Assembly (NCBI GenBank): GCA_938014945.1
Contig: CALLQH010000240.1
Location: 1 to 7,507, forward strand
Source: an uncultured bacterium
GTDB lineage: Bacteria > Pseudomonadota > Alphaproteobacteria > SP197
DNA: 7,507 nt
Reading direction: 5' to 3'
Of this stretch, positions 1-6,482 are shown in pieces. The position numbers and the translations under genes are program-made. Positions within the stretch are counted from its first letter, which is position 1. Each line of letters opens with the position of its first letter. The notes under the pieces are model-generated. The model had not been told where the DNA came from. It ran no database searches and saw nothing but the letters and a program-made list of their open reading frames with translations.

Positions 1-65
1 CGCTGGCCGCCCAGCGAGGAGAGGATGGTGTCGTCGAGGTCGATCAGGATCGCGGCGGGGCGCAT
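1..65 (-). CDS. HAD-superfamily hydrolase, N-terminal fragment (runs off the left edge)
   Basis: Only the first 21 codons are present. Reading leftwards from ATG at 65-63, the peptide begins MRPAAILIDLDDTILSS. Residues 9-13 (DLDDT) match HAD motif I, DxDx(T/V), on the first beta strand. In this family D9 would be the aspartate nucleophile and D11 the general acid/base, with Mg2+ bound nearby, in phosphatase or dehalogenase reactions. The start lies 4 bases after the stop of the flavin monooxygenase gene on the same strand, so the two are probably cotranscribed and translationally coupled. Cap domain, motifs II-IV and hence substrate are outside the window, so no more specific call is possible. 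The fragment is too short to exclude chance, but the hydrophobic strand followed by DLDDT at the very N-terminus is the standard HAD arrangement. Confidence 0.72.
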   Translation of the reverse strand, partial: MRPAAILIDLDDTILSSLGGQ

Positions 66-69
66 GGCC

Positions 70-1134
70 TCAGGCCGCCAGCGCCTGCTGCAGCTGGGGC
101 AGGACCTTTCTGCCGAACAGCTCCATCGATTTGAGCACACGATCCTGCGGCAGGTCGCCGGGCTGGTTGTGGAAGGCGATGTGGGTCGGCCGGGCGATGG
201 CGACGGCCTTGGCGATCTTCTCGGCAATCTCGTCGGGGTGGCCGATCAGGGTCTGGTCATGGACCTGTTCGATCGTGAAGTCGTTGGGCATGGGCAGGTC
301 CTTCATGAAGGGACCCTCCTCGAACTCGCCGTAGTCCAGGCGCAGGGAGATCGAGACGCGGCTGGAGTAGCGCGCCCGCTCGGCGGCATCGAGCGCCAGG
401 TCGCGGTCCTCGGTGCAGTGGAAGTAGCTCATCAGCGCGGTCTGCTGGACCGCCGGGTCGCGGCCGTAGTCGCGGTAGATCGCATCGTAGTTCTCGCGCG
501 GGGCCTTGAGCGCCTCGTAGGGGCCGACACCGTTGCCCAGGAACGGGATCCAGCCTTCGCGCGCCACACGCTGCTTGATGGCATCGTGCGCCAGCATGCC
601 CGCCACCGCGATCTGGGGCAGCGGCTTCTGCACCGGCTTGGGCGCGATGCGGGTGGGCGGAATCCTGTAGTGCTTGCCGTCGTAGGAGAACTCCTCCTGC
701 GTCAGGCCGGCCTCGATGATGTCGAGGCTCTCCATGAACATCTCGGCGCTGTCGGCGAGGTTGAGACGGAAGCGCTCGAACTCGAAGGGCTGATAGCCGC
801 CGCCGACGCCCACGATCAGCCGGCCGTTCGACATCAGGTCGACCATGGCGATCTCCTCCATCACGCGGATGGGGTCGTAGAGCGGCAGCACGATGACGCC
901 GGTGCCGAGCCTGATGGTGCGGGTGCGGCCCGCGAAATAGGCCGCGGCCATCAGCGGCGAGGGGCAAAGGCTGTAGCCGGAGAAATGGTGTTCGGCAAAC
1001 CATGCGGTCTCGAAGCCCAGGTCCTCGGCCAGCGCCACCTGATCGTCGAGATCGGCGAACACACTGCGGTTGCCGCGCGCGGCGTGACGCTGCTGCATGA
1101 GGGAGAAGAGGCCGAAGGTGGGCATGGTCGTCAT
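70..1134 (-). CDS. LLM class flavin-dependent oxidoreductase (bacterial luciferase-like monooxygenase)
   Basis: 354-residue protein of the luciferase-like monooxygenase family. These are cytoplasmic TIM-barrel enzymes that use reduced FMN (or F420 in some lineages), usually supplied by a separate reductase, to oxygenate small organic molecules. Visible hallmarks: the N-terminal strand MPTFGLFSL, the conserved AWFAEHHF segment (residues 44-51, with E48-H49-H50), the LGTGVIVLPLYDPIRVMEE core (77-94) followed by GRLIVGVGGGY (104-114), and near the C-terminus the TLIGHPDEIAEKI segment (295-307) typical of the family. Length is normal for the family. The reading frame stays open upstream to about 1278, but the ATG at 1134 is preferred: homologues begin close to this point and GGAG (1145-1142) sits 7 bases upstream. 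The HAD hydrolase gene follows 4 bases after the stop, and lolA is divergent. The substrate cannot be deduced; a role in degrading an alkanal, sulfonate or xenobiotic is possible but unsupported. Confidence 0.93.
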   Translation of the reverse strand: MTTMPTFGLFSLMQQRHAARGNRSVFADLDDQVALAEDLGFETAWFAEHHFSGYSLCPSPLMAAAYFAGRTRTIRLGTGVIVLPLYDPIRVMEEIAMVDLMSNGRLIVGVGGGYQPFEFERFRLNLADSAEMFMESLDIIEAGLTQEEFSYDGKHYRIPPTRIAPKPVQKPLPQIAVAGMLAHDAIKQRVAREGWIPFLGNGVGPYEALKAPRENYDAIYRDYGRDPAVQQTALMSYFHCTEDRDLALDAAERARYSSRVSISLRLDYGEFEEGPFMKDLPMPNDFTIEQVHDQTLIGHPDEIAEKIAKAVAIARPTHIAFHNQPGDLPQDRVLKSMELFGRKVLPQLQQALAA

Positions 1135-1195
1135 GGGGCGACTCCAGTCTTTTTCTTGGATCGAGCCATCATGGCCCGTGTCCGCCGTCACGTTA

Positions 1196-1212
1196 AGGGC
1201 GGGAACCGCCCT
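1196..1212. repeat. Perfect 7-bp inverted repeat in the divergent spacer
   Basis: AGGGCGG (1196-1202), spacer GAA, then CCGCCCT (1206-1212), perfectly complementary. It lies between the divergent flavin monooxygenase and lolA starts, 62 bases from the former. There is no following T-run on either strand, and neither neighbouring gene ends here, so a terminator is unlikely. An operator for a dimeric regulator is the more natural reading, but no binding protein can be named. Confidence 0.5.
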
Positions 1213-1249
1213 GCCGGGGAAACGTTCACCATCCCGGGAGCCGCCCTGC
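1200..1249. repeat. 15-bp direct repeat pair in the divergent spacer
   Basis: CGGGAACCGCCCTGC (1200-1214) recurs as CGGGAGCCGCCCTGC (1235-1249). The two differ at one of 15 positions and their starts are 35 bases apart. The flanking bases do not match, so the repeat has sharp edges. The first copy overlaps the 1196-1212 inverted repeat. Being noncoding and between divergent promoters, this may be a tandem operator; that function is inferred, although the repeat itself is directly seen. Confidence 0.6.
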
Positions 1250-1260
1250 AACGGCCACAC

Positions 1261-1290
1261 TTGAACCCCACATAGCATGCAACCGATATA
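1261..1290 (+). promoter_or_regulatory. Possible promoter of lolA
   Basis: TTGAAC (1261-1266) resembles a -35 box, and after 18 bases GATATA (1285-1290) could serve as a weak -10 box, 26 bases before the lolA ATG. The -35 matches TTGACA at four of six positions but the -10 is poor. The spot is the only AT-rich stretch before the gene, which lends some weight. Confidence 0.25.
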
Positions 1291-1316
1291 GGTCCCGATT
1301 TCAGGAGTACCCCGTC

Positions 1317-1940
1317 ATGAGCCACAGCCGTCGCAGTTTCGGCCGCATCGCCGCCTTCGCCCTTGGCGCGGCCGCCTTGCCGCTGCCGCTCTGGGCTTCC
1401 GTCGAGGATCAGGCCCAGGTCCTGGCCGACGTCGAGGCCTATCTCAACACCATCACGACGCTGGATGCCCGCTTCATGCAGCTGAACCAGGACGGCACCA
1501 CCGCGACCGGCCAGTTCCAGTTGAAGCGCCCGCTTTATGCCCGGATCGCCTATGACGATCCGCCCACGATCCTGGTGGCGCGCGGCCAGAAGTATCAGTT
1601 CTGGGACGCCGAGATCGGCCAGTTCTACGAAGGCCCGGTCAGCGCCTCGCCCGCAAGCGTGCTGCTCTACCCCGACATCAAGCTCGACGAGGTCGCCGAC
1701 GTGCTGGACGTGCGCCGCGACAAGGGCCAGCTCATGGTCACCCTGCGCCCGACCGAGGATCCGGGCTCGGGCCTGCTGACCCTGGTCTTCGAGGAAAACC
1801 CGATGCGCCTGCGCCAGTGGTACGTCAAGGACGCCCAGGGTTACGTCACCCGCGTCACCCTGATGGACAGCGCCTTCGGCGTCGAGATCGACAACGACGT
1901 CTTCGAGATCGACCACCAGGCGCTGATCAAGCCCCAGTAA
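1317..1940 (+). CDS. lolA: Outer-membrane lipoprotein carrier protein LolA
   Basis: 207-residue periplasmic chaperone of the LolA family. LolA accepts lipoproteins released by the LolCDE ABC transporter at the inner membrane and ferries them across the periplasm. Residues 1-27 form a signal peptide: SRRSFGR (4-10) with R5-R6, a hydrophobic run IAAFALGAAALPLPL, and a likely cleavage after LWA (25-27). The mature part follows the family pattern: a short helix (VEAYLNTITTLDARFMQ) then beta strands of the open barrel, including ATGQFQLKRP, LTLVFEENPMRLRQWYVKDAQG and a C-terminal VEIDNDVFEI. The length is normal. AGGAG (1303-1307) lies 9 bases before the ATG, fixing the start. It appears to be a single-gene transcript ended by the hairpin at 1961-1995. 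The signal peptide resembles a twin-arginine one rather than a plain Sec peptide. The neighbours give no information about its role. Confidence 0.87.
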   Translation: MSHSRRSFGRIAAFALGAAALPLPLWASVEDQAQVLADVEAYLNTITTLDARFMQLNQDGTTATGQFQLKRPLYARIAYDDPPTILVARGQKYQFWDAEIGQFYEGPVSASPASVLLYPDIKLDEVADVLDVRRDKGQLMVTLRPTEDPGSGLLTLVFEENPMRLRQWYVKDAQGYVTRVTLMDSAFGVEIDNDVFEIDHQALIKPQ

Positions 1941-1960
1941 CAGCCAACGCAACAGCCATC

Positions 1961-2004
1961 GCGGAATGGGGCGATCGCACGACGCCCCATTCCGCACCTT
2001 CCTT
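1961..2004 (+). terminator. Hairpin terminator after lolA
   Basis: A 13-bp perfect stem pairs 1961-1973 (starting GCGGAATGGGG) with 1983-1995 (CCCCATTCCGC at its end), around a 9-base loop. It begins 20 bases past the lolA stop. The following ACCTTCCTT (1996-2004) is only moderately T-rich, so termination strength is uncertain, but stem length and position fit an intrinsic terminator of plus-strand transcription. Confidence 0.72.
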
Positions 2005-2063
2005 GGGCGTTGTTCTGGGCTATAGGTTGCGTCTGCCAGCCCGCGCCCGCCTGAAGGTTTGCC

Positions 2064-3407
2064 ATGACCTCCGCCCCGCCCGCGCCCGGCGCGGCGCCGG
2101 AGGTCGACTGGCACGGTCGGGTCTGGCGCATCGCCTGGCCGACCATCCTCTCCAACCTGACCCAGCCCGTGGTCGGCGCCGTCGACACGGGCGTTGCCGG
2201 CCATCTGCCCGGCGCCGAACACCTGGGCGGCGTCGGCGTCGCCGCGCTGATCTTCGGCTTCGTCTTCTGGGCCTTCGGTTTCCTGCGCCTGTCGACCACC
2301 GGCTACGTCGCCCAGGCCCTGGGACGCAGCGACCCGGAGGGCCTGAAGGCCGTGCTGCTGCGCGCCCTGGTGCTGGCCGGGATCATCGCGCTGATCCTGC
2401 TGGTGCTGCAGGGCGCCATCGCCTGGCTTTCCCTGCTGCTGATCCAGGCAAGCCCGGAGGTTTCCCACCAGGCCCGGCTCTACTTCGACATCCGCATCTG
2501 GGCCGCGCCTGCGGTGATGGGCAACTACATCATCCTGGGCGCCCTGATCGGCCTGCAGCGCGCCGGCTGGGCGCTGGTCACCCAGGCGGTGATCGCGGGC
2601 GCGAACGTGGTGCTGGACCTGCTCTTTGTCGTCGGCCTGGGCTGGGAGGTGCCGGGCCTGGCCGCGGCCACCGTGATTGCCGAAGTGCTGGGCCTGCTGG
2701 TCGGCATCGTGGTGCTGCTGCGCGTGCTGCCAGGCGAGAATCGCATCTGGCCCTGGGCGGCAGCGCGGGCCGTTGCCGCCTACCGCCCCCTGCTGGCGCT
2801 CAACCGCGATCTCTTCATCCGCACGGTCTGCCTCAACCTCGGCTTTGCCCTGTTCGTCGCCCTGTCGGCGCGCATCAACGATGTCGTGCTGGCGGCCAAC
2901 GAGGTGCTGATGATGTTCCTCACCATCGCCTCCTGCGGCCTGGACGGCTTTGCCAACGCCTGCGAGGCGATCGGCGGCGAGGCGACGGGCCGGGGCCGGC
3001 GCGAGGACCTGAAACGCGCGGTCTTCGCCGCCACCCTGTGGGCCGGGCTGATGGCGGCGCTGGCGAGCCTTGCCTTCGCCCTGCTGGGTCCCCTGATGAT
3101 CGCCGCGATGACCGACCTGCCGGAGGTCCGCGCCGTCGCCAACACCTACCTGCCCTGGGTCGTGCTGCTGCCGCTGGTGGCGGTGTGGTCCTTCCTGCTG
3201 GACGGCATCTTCATCGGCGCCACGCGCGGGCGCGACATGAGGAACGCCATGCTCGGCATGCTGGTGATCTACGTGCCGGTCGCCCTGCTGCTGTGGCAGG
3301 CCATGGGTAACCACGGCCTGTGGCTGGCGCTCTACGTGATGATGATCCTGCGCGCTGGCCTGCTGCTGGCCCGCTGGCCCGCCCTCATACGCGACGTTGG
3401 TCCCTGA
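2064..3407 (+). CDS. MATE family efflux transporter, DinF subfamily
   Basis: 447-residue polytopic inner-membrane protein with about twelve hydrophobic segments, the usual size for MATE (multidrug and toxic compound extrusion) antiporters, which export cationic or aromatic compounds in exchange for H+ or Na+. TM1 reads PTILSNLTQPVVGAVDTGVAG; P35 and D41 correspond to the conserved TM1 proline and acidic residue. Subfamily marks of DinF are the LDGFANACEAIGG segment in the second half and LLDGIFIGATRGRDMRNAM near the C-terminus. The start is supported by GAAGG (2053-2057) 6 bases upstream. The 123-base gap after lolA holds that gene's terminator, so this gene likely has its own promoter; a TATAGG at 2021-2026 could be a -10 box, but no good -35 is visible. 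Its 3' end overlaps the convergent desaturase gene by 23 bases. The substrate is unknown. Confidence 0.94.
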   Translation: MTSAPPAPGAAPEVDWHGRVWRIAWPTILSNLTQPVVGAVDTGVAGHLPGAEHLGGVGVAALIFGFVFWAFGFLRLSTTGYVAQALGRSDPEGLKAVLLRALVLAGIIALILLVLQGAIAWLSLLLIQASPEVSHQARLYFDIRIWAAPAVMGNYIILGALIGLQRAGWALVTQAVIAGANVVLDLLFVVGLGWEVPGLAAATVIAEVLGLLVGIVVLLRVLPGENRIWPWAAARAVAAYRPLLALNRDLFIRTVCLNLGFALFVALSARINDVVLAANEVLMMFLTIASCGLDGFANACEAIGGEATGRGRREDLKRAVFAATLWAGLMAALASLAFALLGPLMIAAMTDLPEVRAVANTYLPWVVLLPLVAVWSFLLDGIFIGATRGRDMRNAMLGMLVIYVPVALLLWQAMGNHGLWLALYVMMILRAGLLLARWPALIRDVGP

Positions 3408-4158
3408 ACGGCATGGTGAGCAGACCGGCGAGCCCGCGCTCGGGCGCGCCCTCCACGCCCAGCGGCATGTCCGGCGTGCGCTGGTTGCGGCTGCGGCTGA
3501 AGAACAGGCGGTCCCAGACCGAAAAGATCACCGAATAATTGCTGTCGGTATCGGCGCGCAGGGCGTGGTGGTGCATCCAGTGGATCGAGGGCGTGACGAT
3601 GAACCAGGAAAGCACCCGCTCCAGGCGCGGGTAAATCCGCATGTTGGTGTGATGGAAGGCCGCCGTGGCGATGGCGACGGTCTCGTAAAGCGCGATCGAG
3701 GAGAGCGGGATCGCCAGCAGCGCGATCAGCGGCAGGCGCGCGATGGCGCCGATGATCAGCTCGCCGGGATGGTTCCGGCCCGAGGTGGTGACATCGAGCA
3801 TGGCGTCGCGGTGGTGTACCTGATGGAAGCGCCACAGCGGCTGCACGATGTGGTTGATGCGATGCCAGAGATAGGCCCAGAGATCGAGCAGGATGACATC
3901 GAGGATCAGCCCCGGCGTGCCCGACCACCAATCCGGCCGCCAGGGCCAGGACTGGTGCGTGGCCCACAGGCTGACCGGCGCGGCAACGGCGACCGCGACC
4001 AGCGCCCCGCCCAGCCACAGCGCGACATTGCGCCAGATGCGCGGCCAGCCGCCGTTCCAGGGGCCGCAGGGCGCCAGGCGCTCGCAGCCCAGCAGGAGAA
4101 GAGCAAAGCCGATGGCCGCCAGCTTGAGCGCGAACAGCCCACCCAGTTCGTGTATCAT
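3385..4158 (-). CDS. Sterol desaturase / fatty acid hydroxylase family membrane protein
   Basis: 257-residue integral membrane di-iron enzyme of the fatty acid hydroxylase superfamily, members of which hydroxylate or desaturate sterols, carotenoids, fatty acids or ether lipids using O2. The histidine clusters that bind the two irons are all visible: HRINH (99-103), HQVHH (112-116), HH (169-170) and HWMHH (193-197), followed by the usual NYSVIFSVWDRLFF segment (207-220). Hydrophobic segments lie around residues 7-24, 44-66, 84-97 and 134-165. The ATG at 4158 is chosen because a membrane segment starts directly after it and GAGGAT (4173-4168) lies 9 bases upstream; the open frame extends 19 codons further to 4215, but that stretch is hydrophilic and unlike the family. 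The gene is divergent from the PuuD-like gene and convergent with the MATE gene. No sterol pathway gene is nearby, so the substrate is open. Confidence 0.92.
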   Translation of the reverse strand: MIHELGGLFALKLAAIGFALLLLGCERLAPCGPWNGGWPRIWRNVALWLGGALVAVAVAAPVSLWATHQSWPWRPDWWSGTPGLILDVILLDLWAYLWHRINHIVQPLWRFHQVHHRDAMLDVTTSGRNHPGELIIGAIARLPLIALLAIPLSSIALYETVAIATAAFHHTNMRIYPRLERVLSWFIVTPSIHWMHHHALRADTDSNYSVIFSVWDRLFFSRSRNQRTPDMPLGVEGAPERGLAGLLTMPFRDQRRV

Positions 4159-4178
4159 GACCGTGACATCCTCAAGAC

Positions 4179-4219
4179 ATGCCCCTGTGCGATCCCTGCA
4201 CCGGGGCATTATCATGCCC
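4179..4219. promoter_or_regulatory. Array of three ATGCCC/GGGCAT half-sites between divergent genes
   Basis: ATGCCCC (4179-4185) is the exact inverted complement of GGGGCAT (4203-4209); between them GTGC (4187-4190) also pairs with GCAC (4198-4201), giving a long imperfect hairpin with one mismatch. GGGCAT (4204-4209) can instead pair with ATGCCC (4214-4219) across a 4-base loop. The three half-sites thus alternate plus, minus, plus in the 91-base divergent spacer. They could be a dimer operator with an extra half-site, or two mutually exclusive RNA hairpins in the leader of the PuuD-like gene. Confidence 0.5.
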
Positions 4220-4237
4220 TTTAGCGCACGATTTCAG
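4208..4237 (-). promoter_or_regulatory. Possible promoter of the desaturase gene
   Basis: On the minus strand CTGAAA (4237-4232) and GATAAT (4213-4208) are 18 bases apart. The -10 matches TATAAT at five of six positions, and the -35 matches TTGACA at four of six. Transcription would start near 4201, giving a leader of about 40 bases. The -10 overlaps the ATGCCC/GGGCAT array, so a protein bound there would block it. Confidence 0.33.
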
Positions 4238-4249
4238 AAGCGAGTAGCC

Positions 4250-5062
4250 ATGGCTCCCAAAGGTCCGTTGCCCCTGGTCGGCATCCCCTGCGACACCAAG
4301 GAATTCCCGCCCCATCCCTTTCAGGCGGTAGGCGAGAAATACATCAACGGCGTCGCCATCGGCGCCCGCGCCATCCCCCTGCTGATCCCCGGTTTCGGCG
4401 GCGGGCGCGATCTGGAGCGCCTCGACGGCCTGATCGACATCGACGACCTGCTCGACAGCCTGGACGGCATCTTCCTGCCCGGCAGCCCGTCGAACGTGGA
4501 GCCCCAGGTCTACGGCGGCCACGATCCGCGCCCGACCACCCTGCTCGACACCCAGCGCGACACCCTGACCATGCCGCTGATCCGGCGCACCCTGGAGCGC
4601 GGCATGCCCCTGTTTGCCGTCTGCCGCGGCATCCAGGAGCTCAACGCCGCGCTCGGCGGCAGCCTGTTCCAGCATGTCGAGGAGATACCCGGCCGCATCG
4701 ACCACCGCGCCCCGGATGCACCCCGCGACGAGCAGTACAAGGTGACCCACGACATCCTCGTCACCGAGGGCAGCATGCTGCACCGCATCACCGGCAAGAC
4801 CCGCTACATGGTGAACTCCCTGCACGGCCAGGGCATCGACCGGCTGGCCGACGGCCTGACCGTGGAGGCGGTGGCGCCCGACGGCCAGATCGAGGCGGTC
4901 AGCGTCACCGGCGCGCCGACCTTCCAGTTCGGCGCCCAGTGGCACCCGGAGTGGCGCTTCCAGGAGCGCGCCGAGGACCATGCCCTGTTCACCGCCTTCG
5001 GCGATGCCTGCCGCGCCCACCGCGCCGCCCGCCTGGCGGGCCGCGCCCAGAGCGCGGCGTAA
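4250..5062 (+). CDS. PuuD-like gamma-glutamyl-gamma-aminobutyrate hydrolase family protein (class I glutamine amidotransferase fold)
   Basis: 270-residue cytoplasmic peptidase C26 family enzyme. PuuD hydrolyses gamma-glutamyl-GABA to glutamate and GABA in the glutamylated putrescine pathway; relatives act on other gamma-glutamyl amides. Visible motifs: PLVGIPCDTK (8-17), the LPGSPSNVEP loop (76-85), the nucleophile elbow FAVCRGIQELN with C125, VNSLHGQGI (188-196), and AQWHPEW (229-235) with H232 and E234 completing the catalytic triad. All key residues are present and the length is typical. ATG at 4250 is chosen because homologues begin just before the PLVGIP strand; the Shine-Dalgarno is weak (AGAAG at 4236-4240). 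An in-frame ATG at 4214 would add 12 residues. It is the first gene of an apparent operon with the glutamine synthetase family gene (53-base gap) and the dehydrogenase. The true amide substrate is not proven by sequence. Confidence 0.9.
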   Translation: MAPKGPLPLVGIPCDTKEFPPHPFQAVGEKYINGVAIGARAIPLLIPGFGGGRDLERLDGLIDIDDLLDSLDGIFLPGSPSNVEPQVYGGHDPRPTTLLDTQRDTLTMPLIRRTLERGMPLFAVCRGIQELNAALGGSLFQHVEEIPGRIDHRAPDAPRDEQYKVTHDILVTEGSMLHRITGKTRYMVNSLHGQGIDRLADGLTVEAVAPDGQIEAVSVTGAPTFQFGAQWHPEWRFQERAEDHALFTAFGDACRAHRAARLAGRAQSAA

Positions 5063-5074
5063 CGCCCCTTCACC

Positions 5075-5088
5075 TTCGCCGCAGCGAA
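5075..5088 (+). repeat. Small hairpin between the hydrolase and ligase genes
   Basis: TTCGC (5075-5079) and GCGAA (5084-5088) form a 5-bp stem with loop CGCA, in the 53-base gap after the PuuD-like stop. There is no T-run after it, so it is not a convincing terminator. It could affect mRNA processing or be chance. Confidence 0.25.
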
Positions 5089-5115
5089 CCACAACCACCG
5101 GGAAAGAGAGCGCCC

Positions 5116-6462
5116 ATGACGATCGATCCGGAAACCTGGCTGCGCGAGCACCGCATCGACGAGATCGAATGCATGGTGCCCGACCTCACCGGCATGCCGC
5201 GCGGCAAGATCCTGCCGCGGGACCGCTTCCTGCGCTCGATCGAGGACGGCTCGCTGCGCATGCCCGCCGACGTCTTCTACCAGACCGTGACCGGCGAATA
5301 CCCCGACCCCTTTCCGGGCGACGTCACCTCGCCCGACATGATCCTGCACCCGGACCCCGAAACCCTGCGTCTGGTGCCCTGGTACACCGACCCCACCGCC
5401 CAGGTGATGTGCAACGTCACCTGGCGCGACGGCACGCCGGTCACCACCGCGCCGCGCGAAGTCCTGCGCCGCGTCCTGGGGCTCTACGCCGAGAAGGGCT
5501 GGACGCCCGTGGTGGCGCCCGAGCTGGAGTTCTACCTGGTCGCCAAGAACCTCGATCCCGATCTGGCGCTGGAGCCGCCCAAGGGCCGCTCCGGGCGCAC
5601 CGAGAGCGGACGTCAGGCCTATGGCATCGACGCGGCCAACGAATTCGATCACATCGTCGACGACATCTACGACTTCTGCGAGGCCGCGCGCGTCGATCTG
5701 GATACGCTGATCCACGAGGCCGGACCGGCGCAGCTGGAGGTCAACTTCAACCACGGCGACCCACTGGAACTGGCCGACATGGTTGTCGTCTTCAAGCGCG
5801 TCTGCCGCGAGGCGGCGATGCGCCACGACATCTACTGCACCTTCATGGCCAAGCCCATCGAGGGCGAGGCCGGTTCGGCCATGCACATCCATCAGTCGGT
5901 GGTGAACACCAGGAACGGCCAGAACATCTTCGCCGACGTCAAGGGCAACGACACGCGCACCTTCCGCCACTACATCGGCGGCCTGCAGCACTACCTGCCC
6001 AGCGCCATGCCGCTGTTTGCCCCCAACGTGAACAGCTACCGCCGCCTGCGCGCCGATTCCGATGCGCCGATCAACACCCACTGGGGCTTCGAGAACCGCA
6101 CCGTGGGCTTCCGCGTGCCCGAGTCCGACCGCAAGGGCCGGCGCGTGGAGAACCGCGTGCCCGGCGTCGACGTGAACCCCTATCTCGCCATGGCCGGGAC
6201 TCTGGCCTGCGGCTATCTCGGCATGACCGAGAAGATCGATCCCTCCAAGCCCATGGAGGGCAACGCCTACAAGGCGCGCGGCCACGGCCTGCCGCGCCAT
6301 CTGCCCGACGCCCTGCTGCGTCTCGCCCGCTGCAAGGAACTCCAGGAGGTGCTGGGCGAGGACTTCGTCGATCTGGCGGTCGCCGTGAAGCAGGCCGAAC
6401 ACGACGAATACCAGGACGTCATCAGCCCCTGGGAGCGCGAGCACCTGCTGCTCAACGTCTAG
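5116..6462 (+). CDS. Glutamine synthetase family protein, PuuA-like gamma-glutamylamine synthetase
   Basis: 448-residue ATP-dependent ligase of the glutamine synthetase superfamily. PuuA joins glutamate to putrescine; relatives glutamylate ethanolamine, isopropylamine-derived amines or other polyamines. The N-terminal beta-grasp region includes CMVPDLTGMPRGKILP (19-34). Catalytic-domain marks are APELEFYL (134-141; metal ligands E136 and E138), HEAGPAQLEVNF (200-211; E201 and E208), GSAMHIHQS (253-261; H257), PNVNSYRRL (303-311), WGFENRTVGFRVP (323-335) and RVENRVPGVDVNPYLAMAG (343-361). The adenylylation loop of classical GlnA is not seen, and the C-terminus (EHDEYQDVISPWEREHLLLNV region) is of the PuuA type. 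The start is supported by GAGAG (5106-5110) 5 bases upstream. Coupling to a PuuD-like hydrolase argues strongly for catabolic amine glutamylation rather than ammonia assimilation. The amine itself cannot be read from sequence. Confidence 0.92.
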   Translation: MTIDPETWLREHRIDEIECMVPDLTGMPRGKILPRDRFLRSIEDGSLRMPADVFYQTVTGEYPDPFPGDVTSPDMILHPDPETLRLVPWYTDPTAQVMCNVTWRDGTPVTTAPREVLRRVLGLYAEKGWTPVVAPELEFYLVAKNLDPDLALEPPKGRSGRTESGRQAYGIDAANEFDHIVDDIYDFCEAARVDLDTLIHEAGPAQLEVNFNHGDPLELADMVVVFKRVCREAAMRHDIYCTFMAKPIEGEAGSAMHIHQSVVNTRNGQNIFADVKGNDTRTFRHYIGGLQHYLPSAMPLFAPNVNSYRRLRADSDAPINTHWGFENRTVGFRVPESDRKGRRVENRVPGVDVNPYLAMAGTLACGYLGMTEKIDPSKPMEGNAYKARGHGLPRHLPDALLRLARCKELQEVLGEDFVDLAVAVKQAEHDEYQDVISPWEREHLLLNV

Positions 6463-6482
6463 GATTCTCGGGGGAGACGGCC

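Noticed and set aside
1165..1175. GCCATCATGGC near-palindrome upstream of the flavin monooxygenase
   Set aside because: Only five paired bases per arm around a single centre base, with no second copy; too weak to call a site.
25..1275. Long plus-strand open frame opposite the flavin monooxygenase gene
   Set aside because: Mirror image of a clear family member on the other strand. The translation is low-complexity, rich in G, A, R, V and H, with no family motifs, as is common opposite GC-rich genes.
1188..3314. 708-codon minus-strand open frame across lolA and the MATE gene
   Set aside because: It spans two recognised genes, the lolA terminator and a noncoding spacer. The product is Q-, G- and H-rich without recognisable domains, so it is a GC-driven shadow frame.
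3432..3445. GCCCG-CGCT-CGGGC hairpin just after the MATE stop, as a terminator
   Set aside because: Short stem inside the desaturase coding sequence with no T-run; easily chance at this GC content.
4804..6444. 546-codon minus-strand open frame opposite the ligase gene
   Set aside because: Antisense to a glutamine synthetase family gene with all motifs intact; its own translation shows no conserved motif and lacks a convincing ribosome binding site.
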